A DNA stretch of 9,628 bases from an uncultured Bacilli bacterium (lineage in GTDB: Bacteria > Bacillota_I > Bacilli_A > RF39 > UBA660): the NCBI GenBank assembly GCA_944358275.1, contig CALVQZ010000096.1:1-9628 (forward strand). Direction: 5' to 3'. Below, one piece after another: positions 1-6,350 of this stretch (the stretch's first letter is position 1; each line of letters begins with the position of its first letter). Under the pieces are notes generated by a model. It was not told where the DNA came from and did no database searches. It worked only from the letters and a program-made list of their open reading frames with translations. Position numbers and translations under genes: made by a program.

Positions 1-399
1 ATTTATTAAAGTTAAAGTAATCAATGATAACAACATTTCTGTTATTACAACTTCCATCTGTATGCCATTGATAATAATTGCGTCATATATTATTAAAATA
101 ATTGAAATAATTATATAAAGATTCCTAATTAATTTTGTATGTCTTTTATTAAAAATAATATTACCCAATATTATTGAGCACATTAGCATTATAATCCAAA
201 ATAGAATTATTTTTATATAAAGATATTTAACAATTAATTCTGAAAACAAATAATATGCTATTAACATTGATATCATAAATGTAAAATATAAAATATTAAA
301 TTCTTTTCTATTTCCTGATTTTACTAGTAACAATATTCCTATTATTAACCATAATACCAGACCAGAAGAAACTAATCCAAAATAATGAATAAGATTCAT
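1..399 (-). CDS. Multi-pass membrane protein of unknown function, C-terminus cut by window edge
   Basis: An open frame of 133 codons without a stop runs from an ATG at 397-399 to the left edge, so the 3' end is missing. The product begins MNLIHYFGLVSSG and is almost entirely hydrophobic. About five membrane-spanning stretches are visible, near residues 8-27, 34-56, 62-84, 92-111 and 117-133, joined by short basic turns such as KSGNRKE and NKRHTK. The start lies 26 bp after the lon stop with no terminator between, so it is probably co-transcribed with lon. A purine-rich TTAGGAGAT lies rather far (about 14 nt) from this ATG, and GTAGGA lies directly before it, so the start is likely but not certain. 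I recognise no family. A sensor or transporter membrane domain is possible, but nothing visible favours one. Its reality is supported by the long open frame and coherent hydrophobic pattern. Confidence 0.65.
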   Translation of the reverse strand, partial: MNLIHYFGLVSSGLVLWLIIGILLLVKSGNRKEFNILYFTFMISMLIAYYLFSELIVKYLYIKIILFWIIMLMCSIILGNIIFNKRHTKLIRNLYIIISIILIIYDAIIINGIQMEVVITEMLLSLITLTLIN

Positions 400-425
400 T
401 CCTACAATTACATCTCCTAAATAAC

Positions 426-2747
426 TTATTTATTGTATATTGCATTATATACTTCTTTATAATTATTTACAAAGATAAATTTTATATTATCTTTTACTTC
501 TGTTGGTATTTCTTCTAAATCTTTTTTATTTTTACATGGCAATATAATCGTATCTATTCCACTTCTATATGCTCCTATACATTTTTCTTTAAGTCCTCCA
601 ATAGGAAGTATATCACCTTTTAATGTTACTTCCCCTGTCATACCTATTTTGTTTTCTACTTCTCTATTAGTAAATGCACTTATAATTGCTGTTACAAGTG
701 TAATTCCTGCACTTGGACCATCTTTAGGAACACCACCTTCTGGTACATGTATATGTATATCACTATCTAGTAATAAATCATAATCTATATTAAATAACTC
801 ATAATTTGCCTTAATATAACTTAGTGCAATTTTAGCACTTTCTTGCATTACTTCTCCTAAAGAACCAGTTAAAATTAAATTACCTTTTCCTTTATAAAAA
901 GTAACTTCGATAGGAAGTAAAGTTCCTCCATACTCTGTATATCCTAGTCCATTTACAACACCTGATGGCAATTTCTTATCATTTTTATCAACTATATACT
1001 TTTTATTTCCAAGATATAATTCTATATTTTTATCTGTAATAGAGTATTTTTTCTTAATATCTTCATTATTTACTATATTAGTAGATATTTTTCTCAATAC
1101 TCTTGCAATTTCTCTTTCTAAATTTCTTACTCCTGCTTCTTTTGTATAATTTCTAATTATACTTAAAATAGCATTATCTGAAAACGATACGTTTTTATTA
1201 GAAAGACCATGTTCTACAATTAGTCTTTTTATTAAATGTTTTTTAGCAATATCTAATTTCTCAAGTTCAGTGTATCCACTTAATTCTATAATTTCTAATC
1301 TATCTCTTAATGCTTCAGGTATTTGATAGATGTTGTTTGCTGTTAATATAAACATTACATTAGATAGATCAAATTCTTCTTCTACATAACTATCTACAAA
1401 GTGTTTATTTTGTTCTTTATCTAAAACTTCAAGTAAAGTGCTTGCAGGATCACCTTTTATATCCTTTGTCATCTTATCAACTTCATCTATTAAAAATACT
1501 GGATTATTGCTTTTAGCTTTTTTAAGTGCTGTAATTATTCTTCCAGGATTAGCACCTATATATGTTCTTCTATGTCCAATAATTTCAGCTTCATCATTTA
1601 TACCACCTACAGAAATTTTTACGAAATTTCTATTTGTACAGTCAGCAATAGATTTTGCTAAAGTAGTTTTACCTACACCAGGAGGCCCAACTAAACATAT
1701 AATTGGAGAAGTTAAATCATCACTTAGTTGTTTTACAGCAAGATATTCTATTATTCTTTCTTTTACTTTAATAAGTCCATGATGAGTAGAATCTAACTTT
1801 TTTCTTGCTAATTTTAAATCTTTATTCTCTTTTGTCGTATTATCCCAAGGAAGCGAAATCATAAGTTCTATATAATTTCTTATTACTCCAACTTCTGGTG
1901 AATTAGCGTTCATTAGCTCATATTTTTTTAATTCACTACATAACTTTTCCTTTATGTTAATAGGACACTTTATCTTTTCTATTTTCTCTTTTAATATATT
2001 TATATCATTTTCTTTTAAACTAATATCTCCTAATTCTTCTCTTATTAGCCTTATCTTTTCTCTTAAAATAAATTCTTTTTGACTATCATCTAATACTTTT
2101 TTCAATTTAATATCTATCTTTTTATCAAGTTCAATTATTTCTTCTTCTGTCTTAATATCTTCAAATAGCATTATAACTCTTTTATAAGGATTTATAGTTT
2201 CTAAATATTCTCTTTTTCTATCAAATTCAATAGGAAGAAAATTTGCAACAATATCACTTACTTTAGAAATACTATTAACATCAGAAATTTGTGCTAAAAC
2301 ACTATTACTCATACTTGGTACTTTAGCAACATAAGATTCAACTCTACGTAACAATTTTCTTACTAATGCTTTTTCATCAACAGGCGACATCGCAAATTGC
2401 GTAGTAGAAGTTATAAGGGCATCTAACATATCATTTTCATTAGGATATTCCTTATATTCTAAAACATTTACTCTATTTATTCCCTCTAATATAATTCTAG
2501 TATTCTTACCTATCTGCATCTTCATAATTACTTTTGCTACAGTTGCTATTTTAGATAGATCTTTAATATCAACACTTTCTTCAAGAGGATTTTTTTGATT
2601 TACAATAAGAATATGGGAGTCATGATACTTTTCAGAAACCTCAAGAATATGTTTCTCAAAAGCAGTACTTAAATCTAATCTAAATTCACAATATGGTAAT
2701 AATACAGCATCTTTAAGTACTATTACTGGTAAATTTGTTTTAACCAT
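426..2747 (-). CDS. lon: ATP-dependent Lon protease
   Basis: Full-length cytosolic AAA+ serine protease that unfolds and degrades damaged and regulatory proteins as a homohexamer. I place the start at the ATG at 2745-2747, giving 773 residues. AGGAGG lies 7 nt upstream of it, whereas an ATG two codons earlier (2751-2753) is only 1 nt from that site. In this numbering the N-terminal LAN substrate-binding domain covers about residues 5-195, and a charged helical linker follows to about 300. Walker A GPPGVGKTT is at 354-362, Walker B VFLIDEVD at 417-424, the sensor-1 stretch ILTANN at 467-472, and the sensor-2 stretch GVRNLERE at about 539-546. The C-terminal protease domain has the Ser-Lys dyad: Ser679 in PKDGPSAG and Lys720 in GGLKEK. 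All key residues are present and the length is normal for bacterial LonA. It has its own promoter and follows the tig terminator. No CIRCE or clear CtsR box is seen. Confidence 0.97.
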   Translation of the reverse strand: MVKTNLPVIVLKDAVLLPYCEFRLDLSTAFEKHILEVSEKYHDSHILIVNQKNPLEESVDIKDLSKIATVAKVIMKMQIGKNTRIILEGINRVNVLEYKEYPNENDMLDALITSTTQFAMSPVDEKALVRKLLRRVESYVAKVPSMSNSVLAQISDVNSISKVSDIVANFLPIEFDRKREYLETINPYKRVIMLFEDIKTEEEIIELDKKIDIKLKKVLDDSQKEFILREKIRLIREELGDISLKENDINILKEKIEKIKCPINIKEKLCSELKKYELMNANSPEVGVIRNYIELMISLPWDNTTKENKDLKLARKKLDSTHHGLIKVKERIIEYLAVKQLSDDLTSPIICLVGPPGVGKTTLAKSIADCTNRNFVKISVGGINDEAEIIGHRRTYIGANPGRIITALKKAKSNNPVFLIDEVDKMTKDIKGDPASTLLEVLDKEQNKHFVDSYVEEEFDLSNVMFILTANNIYQIPEALRDRLEIIELSGYTELEKLDIAKKHLIKRLIVEHGLSNKNVSFSDNAILSIIRNYTKEAGVRNLEREIARVLRKISTNIVNNEDIKKKYSITDKNIELYLGNKKYIVDKNDKKLPSGVVNGLGYTEYGGTLLPIEVTFYKGKGNLILTGSLGEVMQESAKIALSYIKANYELFNIDYDLLLDSDIHIHVPEGGVPKDGPSAGITLVTAIISAFTNREVENKIGMTGEVTLKGDILPIGGLKEKCIGAYRSGIDTIILPCKNKKDLEEIPTEVKDNIKFIFVNNYKEVYNAIYNK

Positions 2748-2754
2748 AAGCATG

Positions 2755-2760
2755 CCTCCT
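2755..2760 (-). promoter_or_regulatory. Ribosome binding site that decides the lon start
   Basis: AGGAGG on the minus strand. It is 7 nt from the ATG at 2745-2747, which is ideal, but only 1 nt from the ATG at 2751-2753. This argues for the shorter reading, with N-terminus MVKTNLPVIVLKD. Confidence 0.8.
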
Positions 2761-2775
2761 AAAAAAACAATACTT

Positions 2776-2803
2776 ATTATACATATTTTCTTTTATTTGT
2801 CTA
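2776..2803 (-). promoter_or_regulatory. Promoter of lon (sigma-A type)
   Basis: A -35 element TAGACA (2798-2803) and a perfect -10 TATAAT (2776-2781) are separated by 16 bp. The predicted transcription start near 2769 gives a leader of about 20 nt that contains the ribosome binding site. The nearby bases AATCAATAGACAAA are only loosely like a CtsR heptad repeat, so I do not call an operator. Confidence 0.65.
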
Positions 2804-2845
2804 TTGATTTTATAATAAAAATAAAAGAATTTTTTGGTAATTATT

Positions 2846-2876
2846 AAAAAACAAAAAACACAAAATATGTGTTTTT
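2846..2876 (-). terminator. Rho-independent terminator of tig
   Basis: A perfect 9-bp stem pairs 2868-2876 with 2854-2862 around a 5-nt loop, and the RNA then runs into TGTTTTTT. The 5' arm overlaps the first two bases of the tig stop codon. The arms are A/T-flanked, so it may also work weakly on the other strand. Confidence 0.75.
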
Positions 2877-4119
2877 AATTGTTTTCTTTTAAGAACTCCA
2901 TAGTTCTTCTCATCTTTAAATCATATTGAACCATATCTTTACTACCAAATGCTTTTACTAATTCTTCTTTAGTCATTTGATATAATTGTGCAAGTCTATC
3001 TATTTCTTCATCTACTTCTTCTAAAGTAACTATTATATTTTCTTTATTAGCAATTTCTTCAAGCATATATCTATATGTGATATTCTTTTTAGCTTCATCT
3101 TTCGATTCATTTTCTAAGTCTTCAATAGTCTTTTTAGCAAATGATAAATATTGATCTAATGATAAACCTTGCATTCTTAATCTTTCATCATAAGAATGTA
3201 ACATACGATGTACTTCTTCATGTACTATTTCTTCATCTATTTCTATTTCTGTTTCTTTTGCTACTTTCTCAAGTAATTCTTCTATTAGTTTATTTTCAGC
3301 ATTTTGTTCTTTTCTTTTTTCTATATCTTCTTTAACATGCTTTTCAAAGTCTTCTTTTGAATGTACATCAGTAAGTCCTAAATCATCGAATAATTCTTCA
3401 TTTATTTCAGGTAATTTTCTAGTTTTTACTTCGTGTACAGTAACTTTGAATACTACTTTTTGTCCTTTTAACTCTTCACTTGGATAATCTTCTGGGAATG
3501 TAAGTTCAACATCTTTTTTATCACCAGATTTAAGACCAATTAAAGCATCTTCAAATCCTGGAATAAATGTATCACTACCAATTTCAAGTGGGTAATTTTC
3601 ACCCTTACCACCAGCAAACGCTACACCATCTTTAAAGCCTTCAAAGTCGATTACAGCAGTATCTCCTTTTTTTATTTTTCCTTCTTTTATTTCTATTTCA
3701 GCATATTGCTCTCTTAATCTTTGAATTTCATCTTTTATTTCTTTTTCACTAACTTCTACTTTTTCTCTTTTTACTTTTAAACCTTTGTATTTTTTAACAT
3801 TTGCTACTGGAGCAGTTATTATTGTAAATTCTATTTCTACACCATTTTCATCTATATTTTTAATATCTATTGCAGGTTGTACAACTGGTTCTAACTTACT
3901 TTCTTTTAATACTTCTGTATAAATACTAGGAAGTAATGCATCAATTGCATCATTATATAATGACTCTTTTCCATATTTTTTTTCAAATATATTTCTTGGG
4001 CACTTTCCATCTCTAAAACCATCTACTTTTACTTTTTTAACATTCTTTTCAAATGAACTATTTAAAGCAGCATCCCAAGCATCTTTTTCAATTTTTTTTG
4101 TAATAACTTGTTTTGACAT
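2875..4119 (-). CDS. tig: Trigger factor, ribosome-bound chaperone / peptidyl-prolyl isomerase
   Basis: The 414-residue cytosolic chaperone binds the ribosome at the nascent-chain exit and assists early folding. The ribosome-docking signature GFRDGKCP is at residues 34-41. An FKBP-type prolyl-isomerase domain follows at about 152-233 (GDTAVIDFEGF, FIPGFEDALIGLKSGD, TFPEDYP). The rest is the helical C-terminal substrate cradle to residue 414. The ATG is preceded by AAGGAGGAAATT, a strong ribosome binding site, so the start is secure. The docking signature comes about 8-10 residues earlier than in E. coli trigger factor, meaning that the first beta strand of the N-terminal domain is shortened or absent. 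The gene stands alone between two terminators, next to lon, with which it forms a functional folding and degradation pair though not an obvious operon. Confidence 0.97.
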   Translation of the reverse strand: MSKQVITKKIEKDAWDAALNSSFEKNVKKVKVDGFRDGKCPRNIFEKKYGKESLYNDAIDALLPSIYTEVLKESKLEPVVQPAIDIKNIDENGVEIEFTIITAPVANVKKYKGLKVKREKVEVSEKEIKDEIQRLREQYAEIEIKEGKIKKGDTAVIDFEGFKDGVAFAGGKGENYPLEIGSDTFIPGFEDALIGLKSGDKKDVELTFPEDYPSEELKGQKVVFKVTVHEVKTRKLPEINEELFDDLGLTDVHSKEDFEKHVKEDIEKRKEQNAENKLIEELLEKVAKETEIEIDEEIVHEEVHRMLHSYDERLRMQGLSLDQYLSFAKKTIEDLENESKDEAKKNITYRYMLEEIANKENIIVTLEEVDEEIDRLAQLYQMTKEELVKAFGSKDMVQYDLKMRRTMEFLKENN

Positions 4120-4143
4120 AATTTCCTCCTTAAAACCACTAAT

Positions 4144-4172
4144 ATTATAATAAAATAAAGAAAAAAAAGCAA
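4144..4172 (-). promoter_or_regulatory. Probable tig promoter, overlapping the upstream terminator
   Basis: A -10 TATAAT (4144-4149) lies 17 bp from TTGCTT (4167-4172), a partial -35. The -35 lies in the 3' arm of the terminator that ends the preceding gene. The whole gap before tig is only 73 bp, so promoter and terminator must share sequence. The -10 is clear and the -35 is weak. Confidence 0.45.
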
Positions 4173-4183
4173 TATTGCTTTTT
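4160..4183 (-). terminator. Rho-independent terminator of the lipoprotein gene
   Basis: The 8-bp stem AAAAAGCA/TGCTTTTT pairs 4176-4183 with 4164-4171 around an ATAT loop, and the RNA continues as a run of eight T residues counted from the arm. It starts 9 bp after the stop codon of the upstream gene. Confidence 0.8.
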
Positions 4184-4192
4184 GAATTATAC

Positions 4193-4948
4193 TTATAAAG
4201 TTATTCTAGGAGAATCTTTATCAGGTTGAACTTCTCTAAAAGGTGATGCAAAAATTTCATCTCCAATACCAAATGAATGTTTAACTATCATAAAATCAAC
4301 ACCATTTATATACCCTTCTTCAACATTAAAATCAGGATTTAATTTAATGCATTCATTTAAACAATCTTCAATAGGAATATTTGCAGCAGTAGCAAAGTCA
4401 TATATTGAAACAATTTTATTATCCCAATAATTATAAAGAGCTTTTTCAAGAAGATTTATTCTAGCTCTATTATCATCTTCAAAAGCATCAATTGATTCAA
4501 AAAACTTCACAATTTTGCTTTCATCTACTCCTGTTTCTTCTGATAAAGAATGTATAGTTACACTGTATTCATATCTTTCAGTAAGAAAGGCAATATCATA
4601 ATTTGTAAACTTATATTTTTGACCTTCAATATTTATACCATACCATGAACAAAGCTCTAGTAAACGAAGTGGCGAAAGTTCAAAGTTTTCTGCAACTTCT
4701 ATAAAAGGTGTTGGCACTTTATAAAGACCATCAATTATTTCTTCTTCTGTTTGAGGTGTAGTTTCTTCAATATTATCATCCTTAGATTGAGTTTCTTCCA
4801 TACTTACAATTGAATTTTCTTCTTCTATAGTAATATTATTAGTATCTTCTTTACAACCAGACATCAATGATAAAATTGTAATCAACGCTAAAAATTTTGC
4901 TTTTTTCTTTTGTTTTTTTATTCTTTCACATTTATCAATATTATACAT
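4193..4948 (-). CDS. Predicted lipoprotein with three helix-turn-helix-like repeats, function unknown
   Basis: I place the start at the ATG at 4946-4948, giving 251 residues, because GGGTGA lies just upstream of it. A longer frame back to a GTG at 5011 would run through the promoter and its 27-bp duplication and has no ribosome binding site. The N-terminus is strongly basic (ERIKKQKKKAK), then hydrophobic (FLALITILSLMSG), then Cys32. This is a lipoprotein signal with a slightly atypical lipobox (M at -3), so the mature protein is probably anchored outside the membrane. An acidic, Thr/Glu-rich linker spans about 33-72. Three similar short helical units follow, starting near residues 81 (PFIEVAENFELSPLRLLEL), 131 (TIHSLSEETGVDESKIVKFF) and 181 (SIYDFATAANIPIEDCLNE). 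Each has the form 'hydrophobic-x-x-hA-x-x-x-x-h-x-x-x-x-h'. The pattern recalls IF2-N or LysM-type modules, but I would not assign either. It has its own promoter and terminator. Confidence 0.8.
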   Translation of the reverse strand: MYNIDKCERIKKQKKKAKFLALITILSLMSGCKEDTNNITIEEENSIVSMEETQSKDDNIEETTPQTEEEIIDGLYKVPTPFIEVAENFELSPLRLLELCSWYGINIEGQKYKFTNYDIAFLTERYEYSVTIHSLSEETGVDESKIVKFFESIDAFEDDNRARINLLEKALYNYWDNKIVSIYDFATAANIPIEDCLNECIKLNPDFNVEEGYINGVDFMIVKHSFGIGDEIFASPFREVQPDKDSPRITL

Positions 4949-4952
4949 AAAT

Positions 4953-4958
4953 TCACCC
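4953..4958 (-). promoter_or_regulatory. Ribosome binding site that decides the lipoprotein start
   Basis: GGGTGA on the minus strand, 4 nt before the ATG at 4946-4948, pairs with the GGTGA part of the Shine-Dalgarno consensus. The alternative ATG at 4958-4960 and the GTG at 5009-5011 lack such a site. Confidence 0.55.
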
Positions 4959-4963
4959 ATCTT

Positions 4964-5017
4964 TATAACTAGATTATATAACACAATAAATATAACTAGA
5001 TTATATAACACAATAAA
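4964..5017 (-). repeat. Perfect 27-bp tandem duplication over the promoter
   Basis: Positions 4964-4990 and 4991-5017 are identical, and three further bases match the start of a third unit. Each unit carries on the minus strand a full TATAAT (-10) element, at 4973-4978 and 5000-5005. The lipoprotein gene therefore has two stacked -10 boxes 27 bp apart. Confidence 0.95.
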
Positions 5018-5028
5018 TATTGTTACAA
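5000..5028 (-). promoter_or_regulatory. Promoter of the lipoprotein gene (upstream copy)
   Basis: TTGTAA (5023-5028) and TATAAT (5000-5005) are 17 bp apart, with the transcription start expected near 4993. The second TATAAT at 4973-4978, in the other repeat copy, has no good -35 (ATCTAG at 17 bp), so the upstream copy is probably the main promoter. Confidence 0.6.
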
Positions 5029-5049
5029 GTAAAAATCTTGTTTTTTATC

Positions 5050-5085
5050 AAATAAAAAATAATAAACTCTAACATTTATTATTTT
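5050..5085 (-). terminator. Likely terminator of greA
   Basis: A perfect 11-bp stem made only of A and T pairs (5075-5085 with 5056-5066) has an 8-nt loop and is followed by TTATTT. It starts about 18 bp after the greA stop. The absence of G-C pairs makes it weaker than the others in the window. Confidence 0.55.
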
Positions 5086-5102
5086 AAATGATTATATATT
5101 CA

Positions 5103-5573
5103 TTACTTAATTTCTACTAAATTTATATTATATTTCCCATTAGGGCTTTCAACTGTTACTAAAGTACCTTTTTTCTTACCTAATAATGCTTTTGCAATTG
5201 GAGATTCATTTGAAATCTTATTCTCAAATGGATCTGCTTCAGTACTACCTACTATTTTATATTCTTCAGTATCATCTTCACCTTCATATCTAATTACTAC
5301 AGAAGATCCAATCTTTACAGTATCGCTAGCTTCTTCACTTATTATAACAGCATGCTCTATCATATATTCTAATTCTTGAATTCTACCTTCTATAACAGCT
5401 TGTTCTTCTCTTGCTGAATGATACTCTGCATTTTCAGATAAATCACCTAAAGCTCTTGCTTCCTTAATTGCATTTATTATTGCAGGTCTTTTTACTCTTT
5501 TTAATTCATCTAATTCATTTTCTATTTCTGTAAAACCTTTAGCAGTCAAAAACACTTCTTTCTTCTCTGCCAT
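5103..5573 (-). CDS. greA: Transcription elongation factor GreA
   Basis: The 156-residue factor enters the secondary channel of RNA polymerase and stimulates cleavage of backtracked RNA, rescuing stalled complexes. The N-terminal coiled coil covers about residues 1-75. Its tip GDLSENAEYH (43-52) carries the two acidic residues, Asp44 and Glu47, that position the catalytic magnesium. The FKBP-like C-terminal domain (about 82-156) has the family pattern SNESPIAKALLGKKKG near 121-136 and ends in VESPNGKYNINLVEIK. Length and motifs are typical of GreA, not GreB. The ATG is preceded by GAGGTGA at 7 nt. It has a strong promoter of its own and sits after a YrrM-type methyltransferase gene, an association also known in Bacillus. 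Confidence 0.96.
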   Translation of the reverse strand: MAEKKEVFLTAKGFTEIENELDELKRVKRPAIINAIKEARALGDLSENAEYHSAREEQAVIEGRIQELEYMIEHAVIISEEASDTVKIGSSVVIRYEGEDDTEEYKIVGSTEADPFENKISNESPIAKALLGKKKGTLVTVESPNGKYNINLVEIK

Positions 5574-5609
5574 AAATTTATCACCTCTTTTTAAATTTTA
5601 ACTTAGTCA

Positions 5610-5638
5610 ATAATACGCTATTTTATAATGTTTGTCAA
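5610..5638 (-). promoter_or_regulatory. Strong promoter of greA
   Basis: A perfect -35 TTGACA (5633-5638), a 17-bp spacer and the -10 TATTAT (5610-5615). The predicted start near 5603 gives a leader of about 30 nt with the GAGGTGA ribosome site. It is the best consensus match in the window, equal to the trmR promoter. Confidence 0.8.
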
Positions 5639-5671
5639 TAGCAAATTTATTTATATAATATTCAATTTCTT

Positions 5672-5695
5672 AAAAAAAATGAATACTTATTCATT
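5672..5695 (-). terminator. Rho-independent terminator of the methyltransferase gene
   Basis: A 7-bp stem AATGAAT/ATTCATT (5689-5695 with 5678-5684) with a 4-nt loop is followed by a long T run. The last codons of the gene form one arm and the stop codon lies in the loop and stem boundary, so the coding end and the terminator overlap. Confidence 0.75.
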
Positions 5696-6271
5696 CTTAG
5701 TTGAAACACTAATTCCATCTCCTACTTTATAAAATTTAGTAGTAAACTCAGTATTACTTTTAAGAAAATCAATATAATCTCTTATCTTATCTACTAATTG
5801 TCTTAAATTCTTGCTCTCAATATGTTCTTCTTGATTAACTAAACCATGAAAATCAAGATTGTCAGAAACAATTACACCATTTTTCTTTAAATTCTTAGAA
5901 TACTTTTGAAAAAACTTAATATATTGTGCTTTTGCAGCATCTATAAAAATTAAATCATACTTATCTTCTAACTCTATATCTAAAGCATCTCCTGATATTA
6001 AAGTAATTCTTTTTTCTAAATCAAACTCTTTAATGTTCTTAAGTGCTTGAAGATATCTTTCATTGTCTCTTTCTATAGTAGTTACTTTTACTTTATCATT
6101 TACTAAAGCCATTTGAATAGCAGAATATCCAATTGCACACCCTATTTCTAGTATATTCCTAACATTATTTTCCCTTATATATTTTGTTAAAAAATTTATA
6201 CCACTTTTCTGCATTATAGGTATATTATACATTTCAGCATATTTTTCTATTTCTCTTAAATTCTTATTCAT
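5687..6271 (-). CDS. trmR: SAM-dependent O-methyltransferase, YrrM/TrmR type (candidate tRNA 5-hydroxyuridine methyltransferase)
   Basis: A 194-residue class I methyltransferase of the O-methyltransferase family 3. SAM-binding motif I is ILEIGCAIGYS (40-50), the ribose-binding acidic residue is Glu67 in TTIERD, and the metal/substrate motifs are FIDAAKAQY (109-117, Asp111) and VSDN (135-138, Asp137/Asn138). The end, VGDGISVSTK, also matches YrrM proteins. In Bacillus, YrrM (TrmR) methylates 5-hydroxyuridine at tRNA position 34 to 5-methoxyuridine. Assignment to that role here rests on sequence pattern and the greA neighbour. The hydroxylation partners TrhP or TrhO are not in the window. It is about 20 residues shorter at the N-terminus than B. 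subtilis YrrM, but the ATG follows GAGGT at a good distance, so the start looks real. A small-molecule O-methyltransferase is the main alternative. Confidence 0.82.
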   Translation of the reverse strand: MNKNLREIEKYAEMYNIPIMQKSGINFLTKYIRENNVRNILEIGCAIGYSAIQMALVNDKVKVTTIERDNERYLQALKNIKEFDLEKRITLISGDALDIELEDKYDLIFIDAAKAQYIKFFQKYSKNLKKNGVIVSDNLDFHGLVNQEEHIESKNLRQLVDKIRDYIDFLKSNTEFTTKFYKVGDGISVSTKNE

Positions 6272-6280
6272 TTTTTACCT

Positions 6281-6316
6281 CTTCGAAAAAAATAGTAATT
6301 CCACTTCGAAATTACT
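6281..6316 (-). terminator. Hairpin with T run between the membrane-protein gene and trmR
   Basis: A 9-bp stem with one G-T wobble pairs 6308-6316 with 6294-6302 around a 5-nt loop, followed by ATTTTTTT. It looks like the terminator of the upstream gene. It also lies at the predicted first bases of the trmR transcript (start near 6315), so it could act as a 5' hairpin or attenuator. The octamer CTTCGAAA occurs at 6281-6288 and again at 6304-6311, and the first copy sits next to the trmR ribosome binding site. Confidence 0.6.
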
Positions 6317-6321
6317 AATAA

Positions 6322-6350
6322 ATAATATACTTTTTTTATAATTTTGTCAA
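6322..6350 (-). promoter_or_regulatory. Strong promoter of trmR, inside the end of the preceding gene
   Basis: TTGACA (6345-6350), 17 bp, TATTAT (6322-6327): the same elements and spacing as the greA promoter. The -35 overlaps codons for the C-terminal Leu-Thr of the upstream membrane protein. Confidence 0.75.

Noticed and set aside
1438..1782. Plus-strand open frame of 114 codons
   Set aside because: It lies fully inside lon on the opposite strand, over the conserved AAA+ core, and has no ribosome site. It is a shadow of lon codon use.
2790..2812. CtsR-like heat-shock operator near the lon promoter
   Set aside because: Only loose similarity to the heptad repeat; the required GTCAAA cores are missing.
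3141..3335. Plus-strand open frame of 64 codons
   Set aside because: It lies opposite the charged tig C-terminal helices; Glu/Lys codons read backwards give the Leu/Phe-rich product. No ribosome site.
4949..5011. N-terminal extension of the lipoprotein (LYNLVI repeated twice) from a GTG at 5009-5011
   Set aside because: It is the translated 27-bp promoter duplication (27 is a multiple of three). No ribosome site; the lipoprotein signal fits the shorter start.
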